8,074 nt of DNA from an uncultured Actinotalea sp. (GCF_946885855.1 NZ_CAMPHH010000154.1:1-8074); one strand, 5' to 3'. Shown: positions 1 through 6,429, numbered from the stretch's first letter. Notes: generated by a model from the letters alone, not told the origin. Numbers and translations: made by a program.

Positions 1-793
1 CCCACAGACCGGTCGCGAGGGCGTCGTCGTCGGCCTGCGGGTTCGTCTTCTGCGGGCGGCGCTTCTCGTAGAAGGCGCCGGGCGCCCACTCCTGGCCGGG
101 CGTCGTCGTCGCGAGCCAGACGAGGGTGTCGGCGCCCTGCTCCGGAGTGAGCATGAAGAGCCGGCGCAGCGGCGTCCGGTAGAAGGCGCGGAAGAGGCTG
201 TGGGACTCGGTGGCGAAGCTCGTCGCGACGACGCCCGGGTGGAACGCCGCCGTCGCGATCGCGTCGCCGTGGCGGCGGTGCAGCTCGCGGGTGAAGAGGA
301 TGTTGGCGAGCTTGCCGTCGCCGTAGGCCTTCTGCGCGGAGTAGCGCCGCTCGTTGTGCAGGTCGTCCAGGTCGATCTTCCCGAACAGGCGGGCCGCGGC
401 GCTCGAGGTGTTGATCACCGTCGCGCGGCTGTCGCGCAGCCGGTCCAGCAGCAGGTGGGTCAGCAGGAACGGCCCCAGGTGGTTGACCTGGAGCGTCTTC
501 TCGTGGCCGTCGGCGGTCACCTCCCGGGACCCCATGACGCCGCCGGCGTTGTTGGCGAGGACGTCGATGCGTGGGTACGCCGCACGCAGCTCCTCGGCGA
601 GGCGGCGCACCTGGGACAGGTCGGCGAAGTCCGCGAGGTGGTGCGGGGCGCCGAGCTCCTCGGCGAGCGCGCGGGTCTTCTGCTCCGACCGGCCGACGAC
701 GACGACGCGGTCGCCCCGGGCGGACAGCGCCCGGGCCGCGGCGGCGCCGATCCCGTCGCTGGCGCCGGTGATGACGACGGTCCGCTGCTCCAT
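1..793 (-). CDS. SDR-family NAD(P)-dependent oxidoreductase (partial, 3' end outside window)
   Basis: This is a short-chain dehydrogenase of the classical, retinol-dehydrogenase-like type; the substrate cannot be told from sequence. About 264 residues are visible and the reading frame is still open at the left edge, so the C-terminus is missing. The Rossmann cofactor motif TGASDGIG lies at residues 9-16, NNAG at 81-84 and the structural Asn at 104 (QVNHLGPF). The catalytic set follows: Ser in NTSSA (130-131), then Tyr157 and Lys161 in YGDGK. After the active site come the family-typical FHPGVVAT and a late segment GAFYEKRRP. Arg35 after the second strand hints at NADP(H) preference, which is inference. 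The ATG at 793 is preceded by AGGAGA (797-802) at a good distance, which fixes the start. The gene is divergent from the flavoprotein at 1004, so the two could share a control region. The family call is secure; the physiological role is unknown. Confidence 0.93.
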   Translation of the reverse strand, partial: MEQRTVVITGASDGIGAAAARALSARGDRVVVVGRSEQKTRALAEELGAPHHLADFADLSQVRRLAEELRAAYPRIDVLANNAGGVMGSREVTADGHEKTLQVNHLGPFLLTHLLLDRLRDSRATVINTSSAAARLFGKIDLDDLHNERRYSAQKAYGDGKLANILFTRELHRRHGDAIATAAFHPGVVATSFATESHSLFRAFYRTPLRRLFMLTPEQGADTLVWLATTTPGQEWAPGAFYEKRRPQKTNPQADDDALATGLW

Positions 794-796
794 GGG

Positions 797-802
797 TCTC
801 CT
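797..802 (-). promoter_or_regulatory. Ribosome binding site of the SDR gene
   Basis: AGGAGA on the minus strand lies three bases before the ATG at 793. It supports that start, and it contrasts with the divergent neighbour, which has no clear Shine-Dalgarno sequence. Confidence 0.6.
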
Positions 803-804
803 GT

Positions 805-834
805 GGTCGGTCGGTCGGTCAGTCGTCGGTCGGT
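805..834. repeat. Short GGTC tetranucleotide tandem repeat
   Basis: Four perfect copies of GGTC occupy 805-820 and are followed by degenerate units (AGTC, GTCGGTCGG) to about 834. The array sits directly upstream of the ribosome binding site of the leftward dehydrogenase gene, in its leader or promoter region. It is a simple-sequence tract that could change length by slippage. No function can be shown from sequence. Confidence 0.6.
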
Positions 835-896
835 GGGCTCGGGCCGGGCTCCGTGCACTGGCGCAACGGTGGGCGGCTTCACGGTGTTCCGCCGCT

Positions 897-945
897 GGGG
901 CGGGCCCTCGGGCGCCCGGCCGAGACCCGGCCCGGGGCTCGCCCC
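897..945. other. GC-rich inverted repeat in divergent intergenic region
   Basis: The arms at 897-907 (GGGGCGGGCCC) and 935-945 (GGGCTCGCCCC) are complementary at 10 of 11 positions around a 27-nt GC-rich centre, which itself contains the palindrome GGGCGCCC (910-917). It lies between two genes that point away from each other, so a terminator role is not expected. It could be an operator, a leader structure for the dehydrogenase mRNA, or chance in GC-rich DNA. Confidence 0.3.
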
Positions 946-990
946 CTGAGACGCGCCTGCCCCCACCGCGCGCGACGGCGCCGGACCCAC

Positions 991-996
991 AAGAGT
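991..996 (+). promoter_or_regulatory. Possible -10 box for leaderless flavoprotein mRNA
   Basis: AAGAGT keeps the A at position 2 and T at position 6 of an actinobacterial -10 element, and it ends 7 nt before the ATG at 1004. If used, transcription would begin at or next to the start codon. No -35 is recognisable, and the match is weak on its own; the shared spacing with other genes here is the main support. Confidence 0.3.
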
Positions 997-1003
997 GGAC
1001 CAC

Positions 1004-2446
1004 ATGATCGACTCTTACGACGTCCTCGTCATCGGCGCGGGTCCCTCCGGCACCACGGCGGCCCTGCGCGCCGCCGAGCTCGGTGCGCGCGTGGCCGTCG
1101 TCGAGTCCGGCCGCGCGGGCGGGACGTGCGTCAACACCGGGTGCGTCCCGACGCGGGTGCTCGCCAAGACCGCTCGCCTCGTGCGCGAGGTGCGCACGGC
1201 CGGCGACTTCGGGATCACCGTGGACGAGCCGGGCATCGACTGGCCGGCGACGGCGGCCCGCGTGCGCTCGACCGTCGACCGGGTCCGGGAGGCCAAGCAC
1301 GACGAGGACCGCTTCGCCGCCGCGGGCGTGGACGTCCTGCGCGGCCGGGCGCGCTTCGTCTCCGCGCACGAGGTCGAGATCCGCCCCTCGGGTGCGCCCG
1401 ACGGCGACCCGGCACCCGACGGCGGGAGCGCGCCCGACGGCGCTGCACGGCGGGTCCGGGCGGAGAGCGTCATCCTCTGCGTCGGCGGGCACTCGCGACG
1501 CCTCCCGGTCCCCGGCGCGGAGCTCGCGACGATGCCCGAGGAGGTGCTGGACCTGCCCGCGGTGCCGGGCCGCGTCGCCGTCGTCGGCGCCGGGAACACC
1601 GGCGCGCAGCTGGTGACGATCTTCAACGCGTTCGGCAGCGAGGTGACCCTCCTCGAGGTCGCGCCGCGGATCCTCGCGCCGAGCGACCCCGACGTGTCGG
1701 ACCACGTCGCACGCGCGTTCCGCGAGCAGGGCGTCCACGTCGGGACGGGTATCGAGACGGTCGAGCGGCTCGAGCGCACCGACGACGGCATCCGCCTCGT
1801 GTGGCGCGCCGACGGCGGGACGCGCGACGTCGTCGTCGACGCGGTCGTCCTCGCCACCGGGTGGCCCGCCGCCCTGGAGGACCTCGACCTCGAGGCGGCC
1901 GGCGTCCGGACCGACAAGGGGCGGATCCCGGTCGACGAGTACCTCGCCTCGAACGTCGGCCACATCTACGTCGCGGGCGACGCGAACGGCATGGCGATGC
2001 TCGTCCAGGCCGCGAACAGCGAGGGGGAGGCGGCGGCCCGCAACGCCGTCCTCGGCACCACGGTCCGCGCGCCGCACCGCCTCCTGCCCGCCGGCGGGTT
2101 CACGGACCCGGACTACGCCGACGTCGGCCTCACCGAGCCGGAGGCGCGCGAGCGCGACGAGCACTGCGTCGTGGCGCTCGTGGAGTACGCGTCGCTGGAG
2201 CGCCCCGTCATCGACGACCGGACCCGCGGGTTCCTCAAGCTCATCGCCGACCGGCGCCGGGAGTACCTGCTCGGCGCGCACGCCGTCGGCGAGAACGCGG
2301 TCGAGGTCATCCAGGCCGTGACGACGGCGATGGCGGCCGGCGTCGATGTCGCCACGCTGGCGCAGGTCGAGTTCGCGTACCCGACGTACAGCGCGGCGAT
2401 CGGCGTCGCGGCGCGCCGGCTGCTGGAGGCGCCCGCCGTCCGGTGA
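1004..2446 (+). CDS. NAD(P)/FAD-dependent oxidoreductase, pyridine nucleotide-disulfide reductase (class I) homologue
   Basis: This is a cytoplasmic flavoprotein related to dihydrolipoamide dehydrogenase and mercuric reductase, 480 residues, which is near normal length. The FAD-binding GAGPSG is at residues 11-16 with the ribose-binding Glu34. The redox-active disulfide motif CVNTGC is at 42-47, the NAD(P)-binding GAGNTG at 195-200 and the second FAD motif YVAGD at 322-326, followed by a dimerisation domain. In true lipoamide and glutathione reductases the C-terminus carries HPTxxE; here the corresponding stretch reads YPTYSA (459-464), so the catalytic His and Glu are replaced by Tyr and Ala. 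A lipoamide dehydrogenase role is therefore doubtful, and no E2 or lipoyl gene is nearby. The insert around residues 130-147 has three APDG units. I chose the ATG at 1004 over the in-frame GTG at 995 because it fits the family N-terminus and a possible leaderless start. The true electron acceptor is unknown. Confidence 0.92.
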   Translation: MIDSYDVLVIGAGPSGTTAALRAAELGARVAVVESGRAGGTCVNTGCVPTRVLAKTARLVREVRTAGDFGITVDEPGIDWPATAARVRSTVDRVREAKHDEDRFAAAGVDVLRGRARFVSAHEVEIRPSGAPDGDPAPDGGSAPDGAARRVRAESVILCVGGHSRRLPVPGAELATMPEEVLDLPAVPGRVAVVGAGNTGAQLVTIFNAFGSEVTLLEVAPRILAPSDPDVSDHVARAFREQGVHVGTGIETVERLERTDDGIRLVWRADGGTRDVVVDAVVLATGWPAALEDLDLEAAGVRTDKGRIPVDEYLASNVGHIYVAGDANGMAMLVQAANSEGEAAARNAVLGTTVRAPHRLLPAGGFTDPDYADVGLTEPEARERDEHCVVALVEYASLERPVIDDRTRGFLKLIADRRREYLLGAHAVGENAVEVIQAVTTAMAAGVDVATLAQVEFAYPTYSAAIGVAARRLLEAPAVR

Positions 2447-2470
2447 GCGTGCCTACCCGACCGCCCCCCG

Positions 2471-2476
2471 TACTCT
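2471..2476 (+). promoter_or_regulatory. Possible -10 box for the small membrane protein gene
   Basis: TACTCT fits the TAnnnT pattern of actinobacterial -10 elements. A start about 7 nt downstream would give a short leader of roughly 17 nt that still contains the ribosome binding site at 2486-2494. No clear -35 is visible. Confidence 0.35.
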
Positions 2477-2499
2477 GACGCCGTCGAGGGGGGAGCCGG

Positions 2500-2922
2500 G
2501 TGGACGTGCCGGTGGGCGTGCAGGTCGCGTGGGTCGTCATGGTGGTGGTGGCCGTCGGGTGCTTCGTGGTCGCGCCCCGGCTGACCCGGCGCGAGCGGGC
2601 CAAGGAGCGGGTGCAGCTGCCGGCCCGCGAGCTCGCCCGGCAGTTCATCCCGCCGGGGTGGGTGATCGAGGTGGAGTACCCCGGACCCGACGGCGCGCCG
2701 CTGCGGGCCGCGGTCTTCTCGGCACGCCGCTGGGGGCTCGGGGCGACGCCGCCGTTCTCCGGGTGGGTGTGGGTCGCGCGGCGGGACCCGAGCGACGTCG
2801 TCCTGCGGCCCCATGCCCGCTCGTTCTGGCCGGGCGCGCTGTGGGTGACCGGCAGCGTCCTCCTCGTGGTCGTCGGCATCACCGCGGTGGTCGCGTGGAC
2901 CGTGACGCGGCTGCCGTCCTGA
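2500..2922 (+). CDS. Small two-helix membrane protein, DUF3592-like
   Basis: This 140-residue protein has unknown function. It has a hydrophobic segment at about residues 7-26, then a strongly basic stretch (RLTRRERAKER) that should stay in the cytoplasm. A polar domain of about 75 residues follows, then a second hydrophobic helix near 112-135. The positive-inside rule puts the middle domain in the cytoplasm and both termini outside. The middle segment, with VEYPGPDGAPLRAAVF and a later WVARRDPSDVVLRP, resembles the loop of DUF3592-type proteins common in actinobacteria; this is recall of a pattern, not a search. The GTG at 2500 is preceded by a purine-rich ribosome binding site, GAGGGGGGAG (2486-2494). 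It lies 53 bp after the flavoprotein but may have its own promoter. No residues suggest an enzyme. Confidence 0.75.
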   Translation: MDVPVGVQVAWVVMVVVAVGCFVVAPRLTRRERAKERVQLPARELARQFIPPGWVIEVEYPGPDGAPLRAAVFSARRWGLGATPPFSGWVWVARRDPSDVVLRPHARSFWPGALWVTGSVLLVVVGITAVVAWTVTRLPS

Positions 2923-2940
2923 CCGTCGCGCCGTTCCTCA

Positions 2941-2975
2941 CCGGCCCGTCCCGCCGTCCGGGCCGGAGCGGGACG
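2941..2975 (+). terminator. Interleaved GC-rich stems after the membrane protein gene
   Basis: Two perfect 8-bp stems overlap here. The first pairs 2941-2948 (CCGGCCCG) with 2959-2966. The second pairs 2947-2954 (CGTCCCGC) with 2968-2975 across a 13-nt loop. The gene upstream stops at 2922, so either stem could act as a terminator, although there is no T tract. The stems are mutually exclusive over two bases and are otherwise arranged like an H-type pseudoknot. They also lie upstream of the sulfurtransferase, but would be outside its mRNA if that starts at 3022. Confidence 0.4.
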
Positions 2976-3009
2976 CCGCCGCGGGCGCCGGGTGGCAGGT
3001 GGTCGGTGG

Positions 3010-3015
3010 CACAGT
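3010..3015 (+). promoter_or_regulatory. Possible -10 box for leaderless sulfurtransferase mRNA
   Basis: CACAGT retains A2 and T6 of the -10 pattern and ends 6 nt before the GTG at 3022. No convincing Shine-Dalgarno precedes this GTG, which suits a leaderless transcript. The evidence is mainly positional. Confidence 0.35.
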
Positions 3016-3021
3016 GTCGCC

Positions 3022-3852
3022 GTGACGTCTGCGCTGATCTCACCCGACGCCCTCGCCGCGCGGCTCGCCGACGGCGCCGCACCGCCCCTCCTGCTCGACG
3101 TGCGCTGGACGCTCGCCGGGTCGGACCGCACGGCGTACGAGGAGGCGCACCTGCCTGGCGCGGTGTTCCTGGACCTCGACCGTGAGCTCGCGTCCCCGCC
3201 GGGTGACGGGGGCAGGCACCCGTTGCCGACGGCCGCCTCGGTCGAGACCACCTTCCGGCGGCTCGGGATCACGCCGGGTCGCGACGTCGTCGTCCACGAC
3301 GGCGGCGTGGCGGCCGCGGCCGCCCGGGCCTGGTGGGTGCTGCGCTGGGCCGGTCACGAGCGGGTCCGGGTGCTCGACGGCGGGCTCCCGGCGTGGGTCG
3401 CCGCGGGCGGGGCGGTCGAGTCCGGCGACGTCGCGCCGGAGCCGGCCACGGACGTCGTCGTCCGGGCGGGGGCCCTGCCGGTCCTCGGGGCCGACGACGT
3501 CCTGGACGGCCGCGCCGACGTGCTGCTCGACGCGCGGGCGCCGGAGCGGTTCCGGGGGGAGGCCGAGCCGATCGACCCGGTCGCCGGCCACGTCCCGGGT
3601 GCGGTCAACGTGCCGACGGCGGCGCTGCTCGGCCCGGACGGCCGCTACCTGCCGCCGGCCCGCCTGAGTGAGGTGCTGGCCGCGGCCACCGGGCCGGACG
3701 GACCTGTCGTGGGGGCCTACTGCGGGTCGGGGGTGACGGCGGCGCAGCTCGTCCTGGCCCTGCACGAGGTCGGCGTCGAGGCGGCGCTGTACGCGGGCTC
3801 CTGGTCGGAGTGGATCCGGGACCCGGAGCGCCCGGTCGCCGTCGGGGACTGA
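3022..3852 (+). CDS. Sulfurtransferase, two-domain rhodanese (3-mercaptopyruvate sulfurtransferase, SseA-like)
   Basis: The product moves a sulfane sulfur from 3-mercaptopyruvate or thiosulfate to an acceptor through a cysteine persulfide. It is 276 residues, the usual length for tandem rhodaneses. The inactive N-terminal domain (about 5-130) has LLLDVRW, HLPGAVFLDLD and, where a catalytic Cys would sit, VHDGG (Asp93). The C-terminal domain (about 155-270) has DARAPERFRG, HVPGAVNVP and the active-site loop CGSGVTA with Cys234, then YAGSWSEW. CGSGVT is the form typical of mercaptopyruvate sulfurtransferases, whereas thiosulfate rhodaneses usually have CRKGVT, so mercaptopyruvate is the better guess. 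The GTG at 3022 starts directly at the family N-terminus (TSALISPDALAARL). An in-frame GTG at 2992 would add ten residues with no ribosome binding site. No secretion signal is seen. The neighbours do not indicate a particular sulfur pathway. Confidence 0.93.
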   Translation: MTSALISPDALAARLADGAAPPLLLDVRWTLAGSDRTAYEEAHLPGAVFLDLDRELASPPGDGGRHPLPTAASVETTFRRLGITPGRDVVVHDGGVAAAAARAWWVLRWAGHERVRVLDGGLPAWVAAGGAVESGDVAPEPATDVVVRAGALPVLGADDVLDGRADVLLDARAPERFRGEAEPIDPVAGHVPGAVNVPTAALLGPDGRYLPPARLSEVLAAATGPDGPVVGAYCGSGVTAAQLVLALHEVGVEAALYAGSWSEWIRDPERPVAVGD

Positions 3853-3928
3853 TCGGCAGCTGCACCTCGTCCAGCGGTGGGGCGTGCGCCGCGGTGAGCG
3901 ATCGAGCATCCGGCTCCTCGGCTCACGG

Positions 3929-3943
3929 CCGCGGGGCCCGCGG
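3929..3943 (+). terminator. Possible terminator hairpin after sulfurtransferase
   Basis: CCGCGGGGCCCGCGG can fold into a compact GC stem about 77 bp past the stop codon at 3852, and GTGAGC (3894-3899) pairs with GCTCAC (3921-3926) just before it. No T tract follows. In GC-rich DNA such hairpins arise by chance, so this is a weak call. Confidence 0.3.
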
Positions 3944-4011
3944 TCGGACGGCGGGGCGCTTGTCGGTCGTGGGAGGTAGGCATGGTGGTCGGGGCGTCGC
4001 CGGGGCGCCGC

Positions 4012-4022
4012 GGAAAGGGGAG
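4012..4022 (+). promoter_or_regulatory. Ribosome binding site for the DinB-family gene
   Basis: A purine run, GGAAAGGGGAG, lies just before the ATG at 4027 and decides that start. A competing site, GGGAGG (3971-3976), stands five bases before an in-frame ATG at 3982. Confidence 0.55.
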
Positions 4023-4026
4023 CGAC

Positions 4027-4620
4027 ATGACGACCACACCGACACCGGACGACGGGAAGGCGGACCTGCACCGCTACCTGCAGGAGATCCGCGAGGCCGT
4101 CCTCTGGAAGCTCGAGGGGCTGTCCGAGTACGACGTCCGACGCCCGATGACGCCGACGGGGACCAGCCTGCTGGGCGTCGTGAAGCACCTCGCGGCGGTG
4201 GAGTGGGGGTACTTCTGCCTCACCTTCGACCGACCGCTCGAGGACGTCCCGGCCTGGTTCACCGACATGACGCCGAACGTCGACATGTGGGCGACGGCCG
4301 ACGAGGGACGCGAGGAGCTGGTCGCGCTGTACCGCCGGGTGGGTGCGGCGGCGGACCGGACGATCGAGGAGCTGGCCCTCGACGCCACCGGCCACGTGCC
4401 GTGGTGGCGGACCGGATCGGTGACCCTGCACCGGATCCTGGTGCACGTCGTCGCCGAGACCAACCGGCACGCCGGCCAGATGGACGTGGTGCGCGAGCTC
4501 GTCGACGGCGCCGTGGGCCTGCGGTCGGGGAACGACAACATGCCCGACGGCGACGCCGCGTGGTGGGCGGAGCACCGCGCACGGGTCGAGCAGGCGGCCC
4601 GGACGGCGGCGGGGATGTGA
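4027..4620 (+). CDS. DinB family protein (DUF664)
   Basis: This 197-residue predicted four-helix-bundle protein belongs to the DinB/YfiT superfamily, whose actinobacterial members include mycothiol-dependent enzymes and many proteins of unknown activity. The family signature is clear. KHLAAVEWGYF carries the first metal-ligand His (His54). The later helix HVVAETNRHAGQMDVVREL has His140, Glu144 and His148, matching the E..RH.G..D..RE pattern of DUF664. The tail GNDNMPDGDAAWW is also typical. Function is not predictable beyond a likely divalent-metal site and a possible thiol-dependent transferase or isomerase role. The ATG at 4027 matches the family N-terminus (DLHRYLQEIREAVLWKL). The ATG at 3982 would add fifteen residues, MVVGASPGRRGKGSD, and also has a good ribosome binding site, so the start is not fully settled. 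Confidence 0.9.
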   Translation: MTTTPTPDDGKADLHRYLQEIREAVLWKLEGLSEYDVRRPMTPTGTSLLGVVKHLAAVEWGYFCLTFDRPLEDVPAWFTDMTPNVDMWATADEGREELVALYRRVGAAADRTIEELALDATGHVPWWRTGSVTLHRILVHVVAETNRHAGQMDVVRELVDGAVGLRSGNDNMPDGDAAWWAEHRARVEQAARTAAGM

Positions 4621-4712
4621 GGCACGCCACCGGAGCCGGGCCCCGCCGCTGGTCCGCGCCACGAGGCTCTCGCGCGGGGCGGTGGCGCCCAGGCCGAGGA
4701 GAGCCGGGGATG

Positions 4713-4718
4713 CATAAT
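4713..4718 (+). promoter_or_regulatory. Probable -10 box of the amino acid antiporter gene
   Basis: CATAAT matches TATAAT at five of six positions and sits in the most A+T-rich patch of the intergenic region (about 4711-4745), which stands out in this GC-rich DNA. Transcription would begin near 4725, giving a leader of about 34 nt that contains the ribosome binding site. No good -35 is seen 17 bp upstream. Confidence 0.45.
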
Positions 4719-4758
4719 CGTGAGGTCCAACTCATAGGTATGTGAGGCAGGGGTTCAC

Positions 4759-6201
4759 GTGTCCAGCAGCACGAGCGCGGCGCCCGTCGGCGTCGCCCGC
4801 ACCGTCGGCGTCCCGACGCTCGCCGCGATCGTCGTCGGGTCGATGGTGGGTGCCGGGGTGTTCTCGCTGCCCGGGCGGTTCGCTGCCGAGACCGGCGTGT
4901 CGGGCGCGCTCGTCGCCTGGGCGGTCGCGGGGACCGGCATGCTGACGATCGCGCTCGTCTTCCAGAACCTCGCGGTGCGCCGGCCCGACCTCGACGCCGG
5001 CGTCTACTCCTACGCGAAGGCGGGCTTCGGCGAGTACCTCGGCTTCTTCTCGGCCTTCGGCTACTGGGCCAGCGCGTGCGCGGGGAACGTCACCTACTGG
5101 GTCCTCATCATGTCGACCCTCGGCACCGTGGTTCCCGGGCTCGGCGCGGGCGACACGGTCCTGGCGGTGGCCCTCTCGTCCGTCGGGCTGTGGGTGTTCT
5201 CCGCGCTCGTGCGGCGCGGCGTGCGGGAGGCGGCAGCGGTCAACCGGGTCGTGACGGTGGCGAAGCTGCTGCCCATCCTCGCGTTCGTGCTGCTCACGGC
5301 GTTCGTCTTCGACCCCGCCGTCTTCGTGGAGAACCTCGCCGGGGGTCAGGGCGCCCCACCGCTGTGGGAGCAGGTCCGCGCGACGATGCTGACGACGGTG
5401 TTCGTCTTCCTCGGGGTCGAGGGGGCGAGCGTCTACTCGCGGCACGCGCGGCGGCGCCAGGACGTCGGTCGGGCGACCCTGCTCGGGTTCCTCAGCGTCC
5501 TGGCCGTGTTCGCATCCGTGACGATCGTCGCGTACGGGATCCTGCCGCGCGCCGACATCGCCGCGCTCGACGAGCCGTCCATGGCCGGGGTGTTCGAGGC
5601 CGCCGTCGGGCCCTGGGGCGCGGGGCTGGTCGCCGTCGGCTTGGTGATCTCCGTCGGCGGCGCCTACCTGGCCTGGACGCTCATGGCGGCCGAGGTGATG
5701 TTCGTCGCGGCGAAGGACCGCGACATGCCGCGGTTCCTCGCGCGCGAGCGCAACGACGTCCCCGTCGGCGCCCTCGTGCTGACCTCGGTCGTCGTGCAGG
5801 TGCTGCTCGTCGTGACGCTCGCCAGCGAGGACGCCTTCGGCCTGGCGCTCGAGCTCACCAGCGCACTGGTGCTCGTGCCGTTCCTGCTCGCGGCGGGCTA
5901 CGGGCTGCGCCTGGTGCTGCGCCGCGAGGGCTACGCGCCGGGGGAGCGGGTGTGGCGGCGCGACGTCGTCGTCGCCGGGGTGGCGACGCTCTACGCGGCG
6001 TTCCTGCTCTGGGCGGCCGGCCCGACCTACCTGCTGCTGTCGTCAGTCCTCTACGCGCCGGCGACCGTGCTGTTCGTCATGGCGCGGCGCGAGCAGGGGC
6101 GGCGGCTGTTCTCGCCCGGGGAGCTGGTGATCCTCGCGGTGTCGCTGGTCGGCGCCGCCGCCGGGGTCTGGGCGCTCGCCACGGGCGCGATCACCCTCTG
6201 A
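4759..6201 (+). CDS. APC-superfamily amino acid permease, basic amino acid/polyamine antiporter (ArcD-like) type
   Basis: This is an inner-membrane amino acid transporter of 480 residues, the normal length for the basic amino acid/polyamine antiporter family, with about 12-13 hydrophobic helices along the chain. The first helix carries GSMVGAGVFSLPG (27-39), the glycine-rich unwound segment that binds the substrate backbone in APC transporters. ARRPDLDAGVYSYAKAGFGEYLGF-like spacing in the next loop and the region FVFLGVEGASVYSRHARRRQDVGRAT are characteristic of the arginine-ornithine antiporter group. The C-terminal part, with LLLSSVLYAPATVLFVMARREQGRRLFSPGE, also fits. A likely job is exchange of arginine, ornithine, lysine or a polyamine, but no arc or decarboxylase gene lies alongside to fix the substrate. 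The GTG at 4759 is supported by GAGGCAGGGG (4744-4753). The gene probably forms its own transcription unit. Confidence 0.92.
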   Translation: MSSSTSAAPVGVARTVGVPTLAAIVVGSMVGAGVFSLPGRFAAETGVSGALVAWAVAGTGMLTIALVFQNLAVRRPDLDAGVYSYAKAGFGEYLGFFSAFGYWASACAGNVTYWVLIMSTLGTVVPGLGAGDTVLAVALSSVGLWVFSALVRRGVREAAAVNRVVTVAKLLPILAFVLLTAFVFDPAVFVENLAGGQGAPPLWEQVRATMLTTVFVFLGVEGASVYSRHARRRQDVGRATLLGFLSVLAVFASVTIVAYGILPRADIAALDEPSMAGVFEAAVGPWGAGLVAVGLVISVGGAYLAWTLMAAEVMFVAAKDRDMPRFLARERNDVPVGALVLTSVVVQVLLVVTLASEDAFGLALELTSALVLVPFLLAAGYGLRLVLRREGYAPGERVWRRDVVVAGVATLYAAFLLWAAGPTYLLLSSVLYAPATVLFVMARREQGRRLFSPGELVILAVSLVGAAAGVWALATGAITL

Positions 6202-6266
6202 CGCGCCGGCGGTGCCTCCGGAGCGCCGATCCGGGAGAGCGCGTCGCCGTCGTCGTCGCCGCCGCC

Positions 6267-6315
6267 GGATCGTGGAGCGTTTCCCGCTCGAGACGCGGAG
6301 AACGCGCCCCGATCC
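6267..6315. repeat. Palindrome A (REP-like imperfect inverted repeat)
   Basis: Two 21-nt arms (6267-6287 and 6295-6315) around a 7-nt centre, TCGAGAC, are complementary at 17 of 21 positions. The left arm contains ATCGTGGAGCGTTTCCCGC (6269-6287). The reverse complement of palindrome B's right arm matches this at 18 of 19 positions. It lies 66 bp past the antiporter stop, so it could also end that transcript, although no T tract follows. Confidence 0.7.
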
Positions 6316-6320
6316 TGGTG

Positions 6321-6376
6321 GGACCTGGACCTGGACCTGGACCTGGACCTGGACCTGGACCTGGACCTGGACCTGG
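6321..6376. repeat. Perfect GGACCT hexanucleotide tandem array (9.3 copies)
   Basis: Nine uninterrupted copies of GGACCT plus GG run without a single mismatch. Such a perfect array is a candidate variable-number locus through replication slippage. Read in any frame it would give dipeptide repeats (Pro-Gly, Thr-Trp, Asp-Leu on the plus strand), but no gene is supported around it. It lies between palindromes A and B. Confidence 0.95.
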
Positions 6377-6429
6377 GCGCGCTGGGCGGGGCGCCGGGCC
6401 GGGTGGCTCGTCGCCCGCCCCGTCGCGCG

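Noticed and set aside
995..1003. GTG at 995 as the flavoprotein start
   Set aside because: It would add only Met-Asp-His before the family N-terminus and has no ribosome binding site, whereas the ATG at 1004 fits better. It cannot be fully excluded.
200..1007. Plus-strand open frames across the left end
   Set aside because: They are antisense to the dehydrogenase, whose minus-strand frame has the full set of motifs and a good ribosome binding site.
853..2478. A 541-codon open frame on the plus strand overlapping the flavoprotein gene
   Set aside because: It is an arginine-, glycine- and alanine-rich translation in another frame of the flavoprotein, which has intact family motifs; long empty frames are expected in GC-rich DNA.
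2307..3272. A 321-codon minus-strand open frame
   Set aside because: It spans parts of three plus-strand genes and looks like a low-complexity Arg/Ser/Thr/Pro shadow.
3040..4662. A 540-codon minus-strand open frame spanning the sulfurtransferase and DinB genes
   Set aside because: It is antisense to two well-recognised genes and crosses their intergenic gap. Its composition is Arg/Pro-rich and matches no family I know.
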